A stretch of DNA of 45,690 bases, taken from an uncultured Patescibacteria group bacterium. Its GTDB lineage: Bacteria > Patescibacteriota > Patescibacteriia > UBA2591 > CALHIP01. Where the stretch lies: positions 1 through 45,690 of the forward strand of contig CALHIP010000012.1 in the NCBI GenBank assembly GCA_938030745.1, given 5' to 3'. Below, piece by piece: positions 1 through 7,703 of the stretch; positions within the stretch are counted from its first letter, which is position 1, and each line of letters starts with the position of its first letter. Under the pieces are notes generated by a model. The model did not search any database. It was not told the DNA's origin and worked only from the letters and a program-made list of their open reading frames with translations. The position numbers were made by a program, and so were the translations under genes.

Positions 1-399
1 ATCTCTTTCAGCAAAAACAATTATTCTTGAATTTTCTGGCATTTTCATTTCAAAAATATCTTGGTCATCAAAATCAATTAATTGTAAAGAGTTATAATTA
101 GATAAATGTTTTAATTGATTAAGCAAAGGGCTGGAAATATCTCTTTTAATTTCCAAAAAGATCCATTTACTTTCTTTAAGGGCATTAATGATTTTTCTAA
201 TTATATCTTCATCAATGGCCGATTGGTCATAAACAATCCTTTCAATATCAAGTTTGTTTTTTAATTCTTCAAAGATTATTTCTGGCTTTGCTTTACTATT
301 TGGTTCTTTAACAATTAAACCTAAATCAAAGAGGTTTTTCGGTACTCTTTTGACCTTTTTAAGAAGTTGAATAAATGTTTGTAATTCTTCTTTGCCCAT
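1..399 (-). CDS. Unrecognised protein, C-terminus cut by window edge
   Basis: Open from an ATG at 399 to the left edge without a stop, giving 133 residues that begin MGKEELQTFIQLLKKVKR. It lies 52 nt downstream of the vWA/HExxH gene on the same strand, so the two are probably co-transcribed. The visible part is mixed alpha/beta with hydrophobic strands near residues 80 (WIFLEI) and 126 (RIIVFAERD). No P-loop or other catalytic motif is visible, and I do not recognise the family. Because vWA proteins of this kind often pair with AAA+ ATPases, a divergent ATPase-related partner is possible, but the visible sequence does not show it. No Shine-Dalgarno precedes the ATG. Confidence 0.6.
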   Translation of the reverse strand, partial: MGKEELQTFIQLLKKVKRVPKNLFDLGLIVKEPNSKAKPEIIFEELKNKLDIERIVYDQSAIDEDIIRKIINALKESKWIFLEIKRDISSPLLNQLKHLSNYNSLQLIDFDDQDIFEMKMPENSRIIVFAERD

Positions 400-451
400 A
401 ATTATTTAAAGTTTACCATAAAATTTAGTTTTAGTCAATACCTATTTTTAT

Positions 452-2845
452 TTAATACTTTCCTGGATGTTTAATCATATCTTCTAATAATTCAGCTAAG
501 GCTTCGGCAAAATCTTTTTTGCCTTGGCGACGTTCTTCTTCAGTGACTTTTATTTTTGGAAGAGAAAAAGCCGCTTTATAGAAATCTTTTACAAATTCTG
601 TGTCGGGTCCTAATCCTATCCCGAATAATCTTACTTTCTTTTCTTTTGTAATTTTGTTTAAAACTTTTTTGAGACTTTTTGAATCATCTGGTTTTCCATC
701 AGTTAAAGTAATAAGGAAATTGTCCTTGCCTAAATTCTTGAGGAAACTTTTATAAGTTTCATTTGTTGCTTCAGTCGTATTTGTACCTCCGCCACCCCAA
801 GATTTCATTGCCGCCAGCCTATCTCTTACTTTTTTGTTTAATTTTTCTTTCCATCTTTTAAAAGTTTTTACCGAGTCACTAAAGCCAATAATCTCATATT
901 GAATTCCTAATTTTTCTAATACTTCAGCCAATACTACCAATCCTTTAAATGTTTCTTCTATTTTTTCTCCTTTCATTGAACCTGAAAGGTCAACTAAAAT
1001 AGAAAATCGATAATCAAACTTGTGGGGAATGGTTTTTCTTTCCCAGATTTTTCCCAAATATCTTTTATCAGCTTCAGCCTGCATTGCCATTTCTAAATCA
1101 ACTCTTGAACCAGTTGGATAACCCTTTTTCCATTTGGGATGGCGTTCTGGTAAGAAAAATCGCTTGAGCCGAATATAAAGAGAATTAATAATATCAGCCA
1201 CTTCTTCATAAGTTTTATCATATTCAGTCATTTTTTCTTTACGCATTTGTTCTAATTTTTTTTCTAATTCTTTTCTCTCTTTCTCTGTTTTTTCCCTCTC
1301 TTCCTCTGCTTTTTTTTCTTTTTCTTCTCTTTCTCTTCTTTCTTTATGACTTTCAGGTTTATCTTCGTTTAATTTTCCTTCCATTGCTTTATTAACTGCG
1401 TCTTCAAAATCTTCAAGTGTTTCTTGAGCTTTTTCTTTTAACTCTTCTTGTTTTTTTCTTGGTAATTTTTTAAAGAGTTTATCCAGTTCCTGTTTTGTTT
1501 TATCAGATAATTTATCTTCTGGGTAAGGCATTTCTTCACCTGATTCTATTTGCTCTAATGAATCTTGGATATTTTTGAGTTCTTCTTCGGCTTGCTTTTG
1601 CTTCATTTCTTGAGACAGTTTTTCTGCTTTCTTTTCTTGAAGTTGCTTTTCTAATTCTTCTTTTTCTTTGCCGCTGGCTTTTTCTGTTTTTTCTTCTAAT
1701 TCTTTGATTTCTTTCTCTAATTCTTCTTGTCTTTGTCTTGCCCCTTCAATTTGTTTTTCCTTTTCTTCAATCTCTTGATTTAATCTTTCAATTGCTTCTC
1801 TGATTGCTTTATCAATTTGTTCCTGAAGTTCTTTTCTAACATCTTCTGGCAATCCGTTAAATGGATCTAATTCTTTTTCTAAACCTTCAATTTCTTTTTG
1901 AAGTTCTTCTTCTCTTTTTTGGTCTCCTTGATCTCTAGCTTGTTTCAATTCTTCTCTTTTTTGTTCTATTTCTTTTTGTTTTTGCCTAAACTCTTTCATC
2001 ATCTGTCTTTGTTCTTCAGTATGCAAATCCATTTCTACCAATTTTTTCACTTCTGGCCAGATATAATCATGGTATTGTTTAAAGCATTTTTGAGCTATTT
2101 CTATCACCTCTTTTTCTTCAAGACTCCTGTCGGTCGGCGGGATATTGTTTTGATACTCAATAGCGTCTTTTTGGACCCTTTGCAAAAATTTGTGTATTTC
2201 CGGTTTTAGATTTTTGCTGTACACTCCCTTATGCCAAAGACGCACAAGTTCGGAGGCGGCTTCGGCATAACGAGGATATCGACCCAATTTAGAAATTATC
2301 AAATTAACCTCCGGCGCAATAAACTGAGCGTTTTCTTCCTTTAATTGTTCATCATAAAGTTCTTTATTTAATTCGATAAGGGCGGGGAATTTTCGCGTAT
2401 CCCAGTTGTTTACCCTCGGATCTTCCAAACCGATATTTCTGAAAGAATGAAATCCTATATATTCCGACGAGGAAAGTTTTTTGACCTGCTCTTTTGATAA
2501 GCCTATTTCGTGTTCCCCCCTAGTAATCGCCCGATGGCTTCCTTCGTGTGCCGCAATTCTTTTCGCCTTTCGCGGATTTTCTTTTACAAATAAAGGATTA
2601 AAAGTAATACTTCTTTCTGCTACATTTTCAAAAGCAACATAAGGAATTTTTTCTTCCTGGCCGGTTAAAGGATTTATCTCTTTAAGATACGGGGGGCCCT
2701 GTTCAACTTTCATTCCAAAATCACCACCCACTCTTTTGGCAATAATTTCCAAGATTTCCCATTCTTCTTTTGGGATTTCAATTTTTACCTCTTCTTCAGG
2801 CTTTTTGACTTCTTGACTATGAATTTTTTCAAATTCTTCTGACAT
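452..2845 (-). CDS. vWA-domain protein with N-terminal HExxH putative metallopeptidase domain
   Basis: 797 residues in three parts. The N-terminal domain carries HEGSH at 100-104 and an ED pair at 141-142, the arrangement of a zinc-binding metallopeptidase-like domain. Residues about 280-560 are an extremely charged Glu/Lys/Gln coiled coil. The C-terminal vWA domain (about 610-780) has an intact MIDAS metal site: DLSGS at 619-623, a Thr near 688 and TDG at 715-717. Family knowledge: putative-metallopeptidase plus vWA-like architectures (for example DUF2201-type) and CobT-like vWA proteins act with AAA+ ATPases as metal-dependent remodelling or chelatase-like machines. The substrate is unknown here. 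No signal peptide is seen, so it is probably cytoplasmic. It is the first gene before the cut-off gene at 399. Confidence 0.8.
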   Translation of the reverse strand: MSEEFEKIHSQEVKKPEEEVKIEIPKEEWEILEIIAKRVGGDFGMKVEQGPPYLKEINPLTGQEEKIPYVAFENVAERSITFNPLFVKENPRKAKRIAAHEGSHRAITRGEHEIGLSKEQVKKLSSSEYIGFHSFRNIGLEDPRVNNWDTRKFPALIELNKELYDEQLKEENAQFIAPEVNLIISKLGRYPRYAEAASELVRLWHKGVYSKNLKPEIHKFLQRVQKDAIEYQNNIPPTDRSLEEKEVIEIAQKCFKQYHDYIWPEVKKLVEMDLHTEEQRQMMKEFRQKQKEIEQKREELKQARDQGDQKREEELQKEIEGLEKELDPFNGLPEDVRKELQEQIDKAIREAIERLNQEIEEKEKQIEGARQRQEELEKEIKELEEKTEKASGKEKEELEKQLQEKKAEKLSQEMKQKQAEEELKNIQDSLEQIESGEEMPYPEDKLSDKTKQELDKLFKKLPRKKQEELKEKAQETLEDFEDAVNKAMEGKLNEDKPESHKERREREEKEKKAEEEREKTEKERKELEKKLEQMRKEKMTEYDKTYEEVADIINSLYIRLKRFFLPERHPKWKKGYPTGSRVDLEMAMQAEADKRYLGKIWERKTIPHKFDYRFSILVDLSGSMKGEKIEETFKGLVVLAEVLEKLGIQYEIIGFSDSVKTFKRWKEKLNKKVRDRLAAMKSWGGGGTNTTEATNETYKSFLKNLGKDNFLITLTDGKPDDSKSLKKVLNKITKEKKVRLFGIGLGPDTEFVKDFYKAAFSLPKIKVTEEERRQGKKDFAEALAELLEDMIKHPGKY

Positions 2846-2851
2846 AATTAT

Positions 2852-2860
2852 ATTATAGCA
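2852..2860 (-). promoter_or_regulatory. Extended -10 promoter of the vWA gene
   Basis: On the minus strand the sequence reads TGCTATAAT, a consensus extended -10 element. TATAAT occupies 2852-2857, only 6 nt before the ATG at 2845, which predicts a leaderless transcript. No good -35 box is present, as is usual for extended -10 promoters. Confidence 0.5.
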
Positions 2861-3051
2861 ATATGTTTAGAAAAAGGAACTGATATATCTTAAGTTATAC
2901 TATTCAGGATTTGTCAAAGGCTGCAAAAGGTTGTTTGTTAAATAAATGAAGTAAAATTCAATAATATTAATTTTAGCCTGATTTTTGGAAAAATAGAATT
3001 GGAAATAAAGGTGATTTCCATTTTTATTTTTATACTCCTGATCATTTTTAA

Positions 3052-3207
3052 CCTTCCGCGTTTTTGTCCGCTAAAAATGAATTGTCTGAGCAACAGACCG
3101 CCGCGAATGGCGAGCAGGCTTCAATGTTTGGCGCCGATAAAGAAAAATTAATTTCTCTTAAAAATAGTGAGTTTGAAGCGAATAATGCTGCTGTCTATCC
3201 TGAATAA
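3052..3207 (+). pseudogene. Possible C-terminal remnant of a lost gene
   Basis: An open frame of 51 codons ends at TAA 3205-3207. It has no start and begins right after an in-frame TAA. The peptide (for example KNELSEQQTAANGEQ, then DKEKLISLKNSEFEANN) is hydrophilic with balanced composition and looks like a true protein C-terminus rather than random AT-rich translation. Its codons are more GC-rich than those of the neighbours. I do not recognise the source. It could be a chance open frame. Confidence 0.25.
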
Positions 3208-3257
3208 AATCCGAACTTTTTTCCACGAAAATCCCGACGCTGAATTTTGATAATTTT

Positions 3258-3317
3258 CGCTCGGGCGGGCAAAAGAGAAGAGGTTGGGGGGAAGGAATTT
3301 TTACCCGCCATCGCTTT
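3258..3317 (+). repeat. Left arm of imperfect inverted repeat
   Basis: It starts with CGCTCGGGCGGG, a purine-rich tract follows, and it ends with TCGCTTT. The minus strand from 4823 to 4763 has the same layout: the 12 outer bases match exactly, the interior matches imperfectly, and both end with TCGCTTT. The two arms point inward and bracket the metallopeptidase and the broken XRE gene. Confidence 0.5.
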
Positions 3318-3360
3318 CGCCGCCGAATTTCGTGCTAACGAAGTTGGTGCGCCATATCTG

Positions 3361-4470
3361 TTATTTTAATCCATTTCCAAAATTTATTCCAACAAAAATT
3401 TTTAATTTATAGCCGAGTGAAACATGCTTTTTCAAAACACTAACATCGGCTTTTAGCTTTTCGTACTTTGTATTCAGATTATTGCCAGCGACACGGATTT
3501 TTTCTTCATACTGCTTAATTGTGTTAAAAAGACTTTCGTTGTAATGATTTAGATTTTGAACGAAATTGTTAAATTGTTTTAGCTCATTTTCAGTTTGACG
3601 AACCGTTTGCTCAAATTCGTCTATATATCCTACCTGATGAAAAGTTGATATTTTGTGTCCGTCTTCTTGGGACATTTTACGGTTTAAATTTTTATCAACA
3701 TATTGAAGATATTTTTGGAAGTAGACCATCATTTTTTTATTCTTTTTCAATTTTTTAGTCAATTCTTTAATCTCGCTGATTAGTTTTTCCTTTGCTTGTT
3801 TATACCTGTTTAGTATTTCCTGAATTTTATTAAAAGCAAAATTAAAATTTTCGTCCGACAAATATCCATAAGTAGTAGTTTCGATTGTAGTTGTCGTCAT
3901 ATTAGATAAAAACCCGTAATCGGTTGAACTATTTGTTTTAATAACTTTCCTTCCGTTTTTTATGACATTGGAAAACCCCAACATCATAGCCGTAATGTCT
4001 GTATAAATTTCGTTATCTTTTTCTTTATGCCAAAGTGAGTGCAAAACAATATGCGAAAGCTCATGAGCCATTACGGCTATAAAGGTCGCTGGATTATCTG
4101 CGCAATCTTCACTAACCCTTACACTTATCGGAAAATTATTTAACCCAGAAGTGCCATACATTGGCAAATATCCAGGTATAGAAACTTGAGCGATTATACC
4201 TTCGCTTCCCCTTCCTCTCCAATCGGTCTTTACCAGATGTGTGCTATGAAAGGCATTCGTATTGCCGGGGTGATAACCCTTCGGCACATACGAAAGATTT
4301 ATTTCTATTGGTAACTTCAAATATTTAGCAATTTCTTTTATGCCTTCCTTAACTTTTCCTTGGCGAATAAGAGATATTATTTTTTGATCGTCTACATTAT
4401 CTTTAATGCCGATCAAATCAGAGAGTGTTTTAATGGCTTCTTCTATGTAATCTTTGCTTATGTTTTCCAT
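3361..4470 (-). CDS. HExxH zinc metallopeptidase, ImmA/IrrE-like, with coiled-coil tail
   Basis: 369 residues. The centre carries MAHELSHIVLH followed about 10 residues later by NEIYTD and a hydrophobic helix. This matches the HExxHxxLH plus downstream acidic residue pattern of minigluzincin peptidases such as ImmA/IrrE. The C-terminal half is coiled coil rich in Lys, Glu and Gln, ending in a short hydrophobic segment. The gene starts 7 nt after the end of a broken XRE regulator, the classic regulator plus peptidase pairing in which the peptidase cleaves the repressor. The long tail is not typical of ImmA and may bind a partner. The target is unknown. The module is flanked by inverted repeats and is more GC-rich than its surroundings, consistent with transfer. 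Confidence 0.7.
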   Translation of the reverse strand: MENISKDYIEEAIKTLSDLIGIKDNVDDQKIISLIRQGKVKEGIKEIAKYLKLPIEINLSYVPKGYHPGNTNAFHSTHLVKTDWRGRGSEGIIAQVSIPGYLPMYGTSGLNNFPISVRVSEDCADNPATFIAVMAHELSHIVLHSLWHKEKDNEIYTDITAMMLGFSNVIKNGRKVIKTNSSTDYGFLSNMTTTTIETTTYGYLSDENFNFAFNKIQEILNRYKQAKEKLISEIKELTKKLKKNKKMMVYFQKYLQYVDKNLNRKMSQEDGHKISTFHQVGYIDEFEQTVRQTENELKQFNNFVQNLNHYNESLFNTIKQYEEKIRVAGNNLNTKYEKLKADVSVLKKHVSLGYKLKIFVGINFGNGLK

Positions 4471-4477
4471 AAAAGTT

Positions 4478-4674
4478 TTATTTCAATAATTCATCAGCCG
4501 AAACTCCAAGAGCTTCAGCTAATTTTTGAATTGTCGCAAGGGTTGGATTTTTTTCCCGTTTTCAATTCCGCTAATATAAGCTCGGTGAACTTCTAATTTG
4601 CGAGATATTGCGCCTTGCAACAATTTTTTAACGGTTCTTATCCGCTTTAAGTTTTTGCCGAGTTTTGTTGATAT
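4478..4674 (-). pseudogene. XRE-family HTH regulator, frameshifted at a poly(A) run
   Basis: The N-terminal frame reads LGKNLKRIR, then ISRKLEVHRAYISGIENGKK, a Cro/CI-type helix-turn-helix. At a run of seven A (4548-4554 on the plus strand) the frame is lost. Adding one A restores NPTLATIQKLAEALGVSADE and a stop at 4478-4480, a perfect XRE ending. A natural start is also missing: the position where STKLGKNL would begin is ATA (4672-4674), one base from ATG. It could be a pseudogene, a gene rescued by slippage, or a sequencing error. The downstream metallopeptidase starts 7 nt after its stop, so the pair was one operon. Confidence 0.65.
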
Positions 4675-4762
4675 TTCCGCTGAACAAAGGGAGTAAAATT
4701 GTTGGGTGTGTACGGATGGGTGGGGCAAACACAACCCCATATTTTTCCGCGGAGCATTTCGC

Positions 4763-4823
4763 AAAGCGAGGGTGGGGGTGGAAAGTTCTTTTTCCCAAAC
4801 CCCTTTTCCTTCCCGCCCGAGCG
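4763..4823 (-). repeat. Right arm of imperfect inverted repeat
   Basis: The minus strand from 4823 reads CGCTCGGGCGGG, a G/A-rich tract, then a C-rich stretch ending TCGCTTT. It matches the left arm at 3258-3317 in inverted orientation. It lies between the broken XRE gene and tRNA-Gln, so the outer edge of the module is 26 nt from the tRNA 3' end. Confidence 0.5.
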
Positions 4824-4849
4824 AGGTAGGAAACCAAAACTTTATAAAT

Positions 4850-4923
4850 TGGCTGCGGGGCTTGGACTCGAACCAAGATAAGAAGCTCCAAAGGCTTCTG
4901 TCCTACCATTAGACGACCCCGCA
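4850..4923 (-). tRNA. tRNA-Gln (anticodon UUG)
   Basis: 74 nt that fold as a complete cloverleaf. The acceptor TGCGGGG pairs with CCCCGCA (U1-A72, as usual for glutamine). The D-stem is GTCT/GGAC, the anticodon stem GAAGC/GCTTC with 7-nt loop CTTTGGA, and the T-stem CTTGG/CCAAG with loop TTCGAGT. The anticodon is TTG. The discriminator base is G and the 3' CCA is encoded. The gene lies just downstream of the EamA transporter gene. Confidence 0.95.
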
Positions 4924-4937
4924 ATTTCTATCTAATA

Positions 4938-4966
4938 ATGATAACAAATTTTTGTAATTTTTTCAA
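4938..4966 (-). promoter_or_regulatory. Promoter of tRNA-Gln
   Basis: On the minus strand, TTGAAA (4961-4966) and TATCAT (4938-4943) are separated by 17 nt. The predicted start is near 4931, 8 nt before the tRNA. The -35 box overlaps the last codons of the upstream transporter gene. Confidence 0.45.
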
Positions 4967-5862
4967 GAAAAAATGGTTAAAATAAAAAGACCAAGACAGA
5001 TTGAAAAAATACCGAAGATTTTTTGAATAATAACTCTCTTTTCTAACTCCTCTTTAAAAAGATAAGGAAATTTAAAAGAAATTAATAAACTTAAAATAAA
5101 AACAAAAACATATTGGATACCAATTAAAGCATTAATTAAAGCAACGTTGCCTAAAGAAATAGCTGAATTTAAAAGAAAAAAAGCAATAGCTGAAAATCCT
5201 TGATTTGATAGGAAAAGAAAAGAAATTTTTTTTTCAGTTTTTTTCAAAGAATTTAAAATAATTTTTCTTGATTGATTAAAAATTAAAAATCCTAAAGCGA
5301 AAAGGAAACTTCCTAGTCTTATCCAAATAAATCCATTAATAAATGATAATTGCTGATAAACAACCTTAGTTAAAATAAAAAAGAGACTAAAGAGAAAAGA
5401 ACATAAAACAATTAAGGGCCAGTCTTTGATAAAAAATTTTTTCTTTTTTTCTTTAATGACAGTCATTAAAAATCCACCAGAAAGAAGAAAGAAAATAGCA
5501 ATGAGAATTAAAGGAGAAAATTTTTCTTTTAAAATAAGATAACTTAAAGGGATGGAAAAAACAGAAGTAAAACTACCAATTAGAGGAATAACTCGAGAAG
5601 CTTCATTGATTTTTAAGGAAGAAAAAAATAATAAGAGAGCAGCAACAGATAATCCACCAGTAAAGAAAGAAATTATTAAATAATTAAATGATGGTAAGAC
5701 AAAATTGTCAGCAAAAATAAGAAGTAGAGAAAAAATACTAAGAATACTAATATAGAAGGTATAAACAATTGGTTGTGGAATTTTTTTTGAGACTAAAAAT
5801 TTATCAATTAAGACAACGACAGCGCTAAAAAAATAAGAGAGAATAGTAAGAATAAGCCACAT
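4963..5862 (-). CDS. EamA/DMT-family membrane transporter
   Basis: 299 residues with about ten hydrophobic helices in two similar halves, the drug/metabolite transporter layout of two EamA repeats. The first half has the usual EamA texture, such as GGLSVAALLLFFSSLKI and ASRVIPLIGS near residues 70-95, and a short basic loop (KEKKKK) follows the fifth helix. It is the last gene of the polysaccharide locus, 4 nt after the GT2 gene. Some EamA proteins move lipid-linked sugars (the ArnE/F type), so a role in glycan export or precursor flipping is plausible from context. The substrate cannot be read from the sequence. Confidence 0.8.
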   Translation of the reverse strand: MWLILTILSYFFSAVVVLIDKFLVSKKIPQPIVYTFYISILSIFSLLLIFADNFVLPSFNYLIISFFTGGLSVAALLLFFSSLKINEASRVIPLIGSFTSVFSIPLSYLILKEKFSPLILIAIFFLLSGGFLMTVIKEKKKKFFIKDWPLIVLCSFLFSLFFILTKVVYQQLSFINGFIWIRLGSFLFALGFLIFNQSRKIILNSLKKTEKKISFLFLSNQGFSAIAFFLLNSAISLGNVALINALIGIQYVFVFILSLLISFKFPYLFKEELEKRVIIQKIFGIFSICLGLFILTIFS

Positions 5863-5866
5863 ATTT

Positions 5867-6676
5867 TTAATTTTTTGGTTTATAAAATTTCCACTTTAAA
5901 AAATATTTAATAGCACTTAAAATGTGAATCCAGGTGATCTTAGAAAATAGGGCAAAAATTCCTTCTTGGTCAGCTGATGCTCTTTGATAATAATGGACCA
6001 TACAAGAATCGGGAAAATAAAAAATTTTCCAGCCAGCATTTTTAGCTCTTCGACATAAGTCAACATCTTCAAAATAAAGAAAGAATCTCTCATCAAAAAA
6101 ACCGATCTCATCTAATGTTTTTCTTCTAATCATTAAACAAGCGCCTAAAAGCCAATCAACCTCTTTTTTCTCTAAATGATTAAAATCAGCCATTAAATAT
6201 TCATTAATTTTCTTTTTCGCCCAAGAAAATTTTCTTACAAATGTTCTTCTTAAAATTGGTGTATACCATTTTGGAAAACGAAAACAAGATGGTTGAATAC
6301 TTTTATCAGGATTGATTAATTTTGGCCCACAAATTCCAACTTTTTCATTCTCTTCCATAAACTGATAGAGTTTTTCAATTGAATTCTCTAAGACAACAAT
6401 GTCAGGGTTTAAAATAAGAATGTATTTACCTAAAGAATTTTTAATTCCTAAATTGTTAGCTTTAGCAAATCCTAAATTTTTATTGTTTAAAATAATCTTT
6501 AATTTTTCATTTTTATTTTTTAATTGGCGTAAAAAATCAGGACTACTATCAGCTGAATTGTTATCAACAACAATTATTTCATAGTCTAATTTTGGTTTAA
6601 CTAAATCAATTCCTTTAAGAGATTGTTTTAAAAGATTTTTTTGATTGTAATTAACAATAATAATAGATAAATCCAT
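5867..6676 (-). CDS. GT2 family glycosyltransferase (rhamnosyltransferase-like)
   Basis: 269 residues. The N-terminal GT-A fold starts MDLSIIIVNYNQ and continues with VVDNNSADSS, NLGFAKANNLGI and the donor/metal-binding motif NPDI near residue 95. An acceptor-side acidic pair lies in FLYFEDVDLCRRAKNAGW, and the C-terminus holds a basic amphipathic segment. This is the family that adds sugars, often rhamnose, to growing surface glycans at the inner face of the membrane. It lies 4 nt after another GT2 gene and 4 nt before the EamA gene. Donor and acceptor cannot be assigned. Confidence 0.88.
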   Translation of the reverse strand: MDLSIIIVNYNQKNLLKQSLKGIDLVKPKLDYEIIVVDNNSADSSPDFLRQLKNKNEKLKIILNNKNLGFAKANNLGIKNSLGKYILILNPDIVVLENSIEKLYQFMEENEKVGICGPKLINPDKSIQPSCFRFPKWYTPILRRTFVRKFSWAKKKINEYLMADFNHLEKKEVDWLLGACLMIRRKTLDEIGFFDERFFLYFEDVDLCRRAKNAGWKIFYFPDSCMVHYYQRASADQEGIFALFSKITWIHILSAIKYFLKWKFYKPKN

Positions 6677-6680
6677 ATTT

Positions 6681-7703
6681 TTAGTGATAAAATTTTCTTA
6701 TTTCATTTGAAGTAATCAATCTATTTTTCATAATATACTTTCTTTTTTTAAGCATTTGAGGCAATTTTTTAATAATCTCTAAAATTGCTTTTAATGTTGA
6801 TTGTTCAAAAAATAAAATATAAAAAAATTTTTTTAATTCGTAGAAAAAAATAAATGGCAAATCTTTTAAAAAATTTTCAAACGATTCATTTTTAATTAAA
6901 GAAAAAAGATGGTTCCGATAAGAAAGATAATTAATTAATGGTGATTTTTCTCTTCTTCTTTTAATTATCTCTTTAATTTTAAATTTTGTGCCAAAAATTT
7001 GACGATAATGATAAGCAATAGCATTTGGTAAATAAATTATCTTCCAACCACGCCATCTTAAACGATAAGAAAGATCAAAATCTTCTTTATAAGCAAAAAA
7101 ATCTTCATCAAAATATTCATAATACGATCTTAAGTCTTTAGAAATCTTTATATCTTCAAGAGCTTGACGTCGAAAAAGAACACAAGCACCGGAAAGGCCA
7201 AAAACTTCTTCGACTTTATCATATTGTCCTTTATCTAATTCTCCTTCACCTCGATTAATGACTCTTCTTGATTTGAAAATTTTTAGACCAGTTGAATCAA
7301 TAATTTTTGTTTTTACTCTCTCTTCTATTTCTGGCTCAGATGTATAAATTTTTAAAATTTTACCAGAAATTGCTCCAATTTTTTCATCTTTTTCTATTTC
7401 TGATAAAATTTTCTCTAAAAAATCTTCTTTTAAAATAATATCTGGATTTAAAATTAAAACAAATTCAGACTTGGTTAAATTAATTCCCTGATTGTGCGCT
7501 TTAGCAAAACCTAAATTTTTATTATTTTTAAAAATTTTAACTTCTGGAAAATTTTTTTGAAGAAATTCTATTGTTCCATCATTTGATGCATTATCAATTA
7601 CTAAAACAGAAAAATTTTTATATGTCTGAGAAAAAATCGATTTTAAGCAATCAGGCAAAAATTTTAAAGAATTCCAGCTGACAATATGAATAGAGACTTT
7701 CAT
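6681..7703 (-). CDS. GT2 family glycosyltransferase
   Basis: 340 residues. It starts MKVSIHIVSWNS and carries VIDNASNDGT, NLGFAKAHNQGI, NPDI and the acidic acceptor-site motif FFAYKEDFDLSYRLRWRGW, all GT2 signatures. A longer insert between residues about 135 and 170 (charged, TKIIDSTG, NRGEGELDKGQ) is typical of longer rhamnosyltransferase-like members. The C-terminal 100 residues are basic and hydrophobic and probably sit on the membrane. Its ATG overlaps the stop of the O-antigen ligase-like gene by 4 nt (ATGA), so the two are translationally coupled. Confidence 0.87.
   Translation of the reverse strand: MKVSIHIVSWNSLKFLPDCLKSIFSQTYKNFSVLVIDNASNDGTIEFLQKNFPEVKIFKNNKNLGFAKAHNQGINLTKSEFVLILNPDIILKEDFLEKILSEIEKDEKIGAISGKILKIYTSEPEIEERVKTKIIDSTGLKIFKSRRVINRGEGELDKGQYDKVEEVFGLSGACVLFRRQALEDIKISKDLRSYYEYFDEDFFAYKEDFDLSYRLRWRGWKIIYLPNAIAYHYRQIFGTKFKIKEIIKRRREKSPLINYLSYRNHLFSLIKNESFENFLKDLPFIFFYELKKFFYILFFEQSTLKAILEIIKKLPQMLKKRKYIMKNRLITSNEIRKFYH

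Larger units (their letters stand above)
2846..3360. other. Gene-poor stretch with debris and a GC-rich repeat arm
   Basis: This 515-nt stretch has no intact gene. It contains the promoter of the vWA gene, a possible coding remnant on the plus strand (3052-3207), and from about 3258 a G-rich segment that recurs in inverted orientation at 4763-4823. Base composition from about 3050 onward is clearly more GC-rich than the flanking housekeeping DNA, which suggests foreign or relic DNA. Confidence 0.5.

Noticed and set aside
1898-2209. 103-residue plus-strand frame rich in Phe and Leu
   Set aside because: It is the antisense shadow of the Glu/Lys/Gln coiled coil of the vWA protein.
4883-4895. 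Reading the tRNA anticodon as TGG (proline)
   Set aside because: With the perfect 5-bp anticodon stem GAAGC/GCTTC, the 7-nt loop fixes the anticodon as TTG. U1-A72 and G73 also fit glutamine.
4628-4924. 98-residue open frame on the minus strand running through tRNA-Gln
   Set aside because: It reads the tRNA as protein and continues into the out-of-frame strand of the XRE gene. The cloverleaf and XRE frame explain the DNA better.
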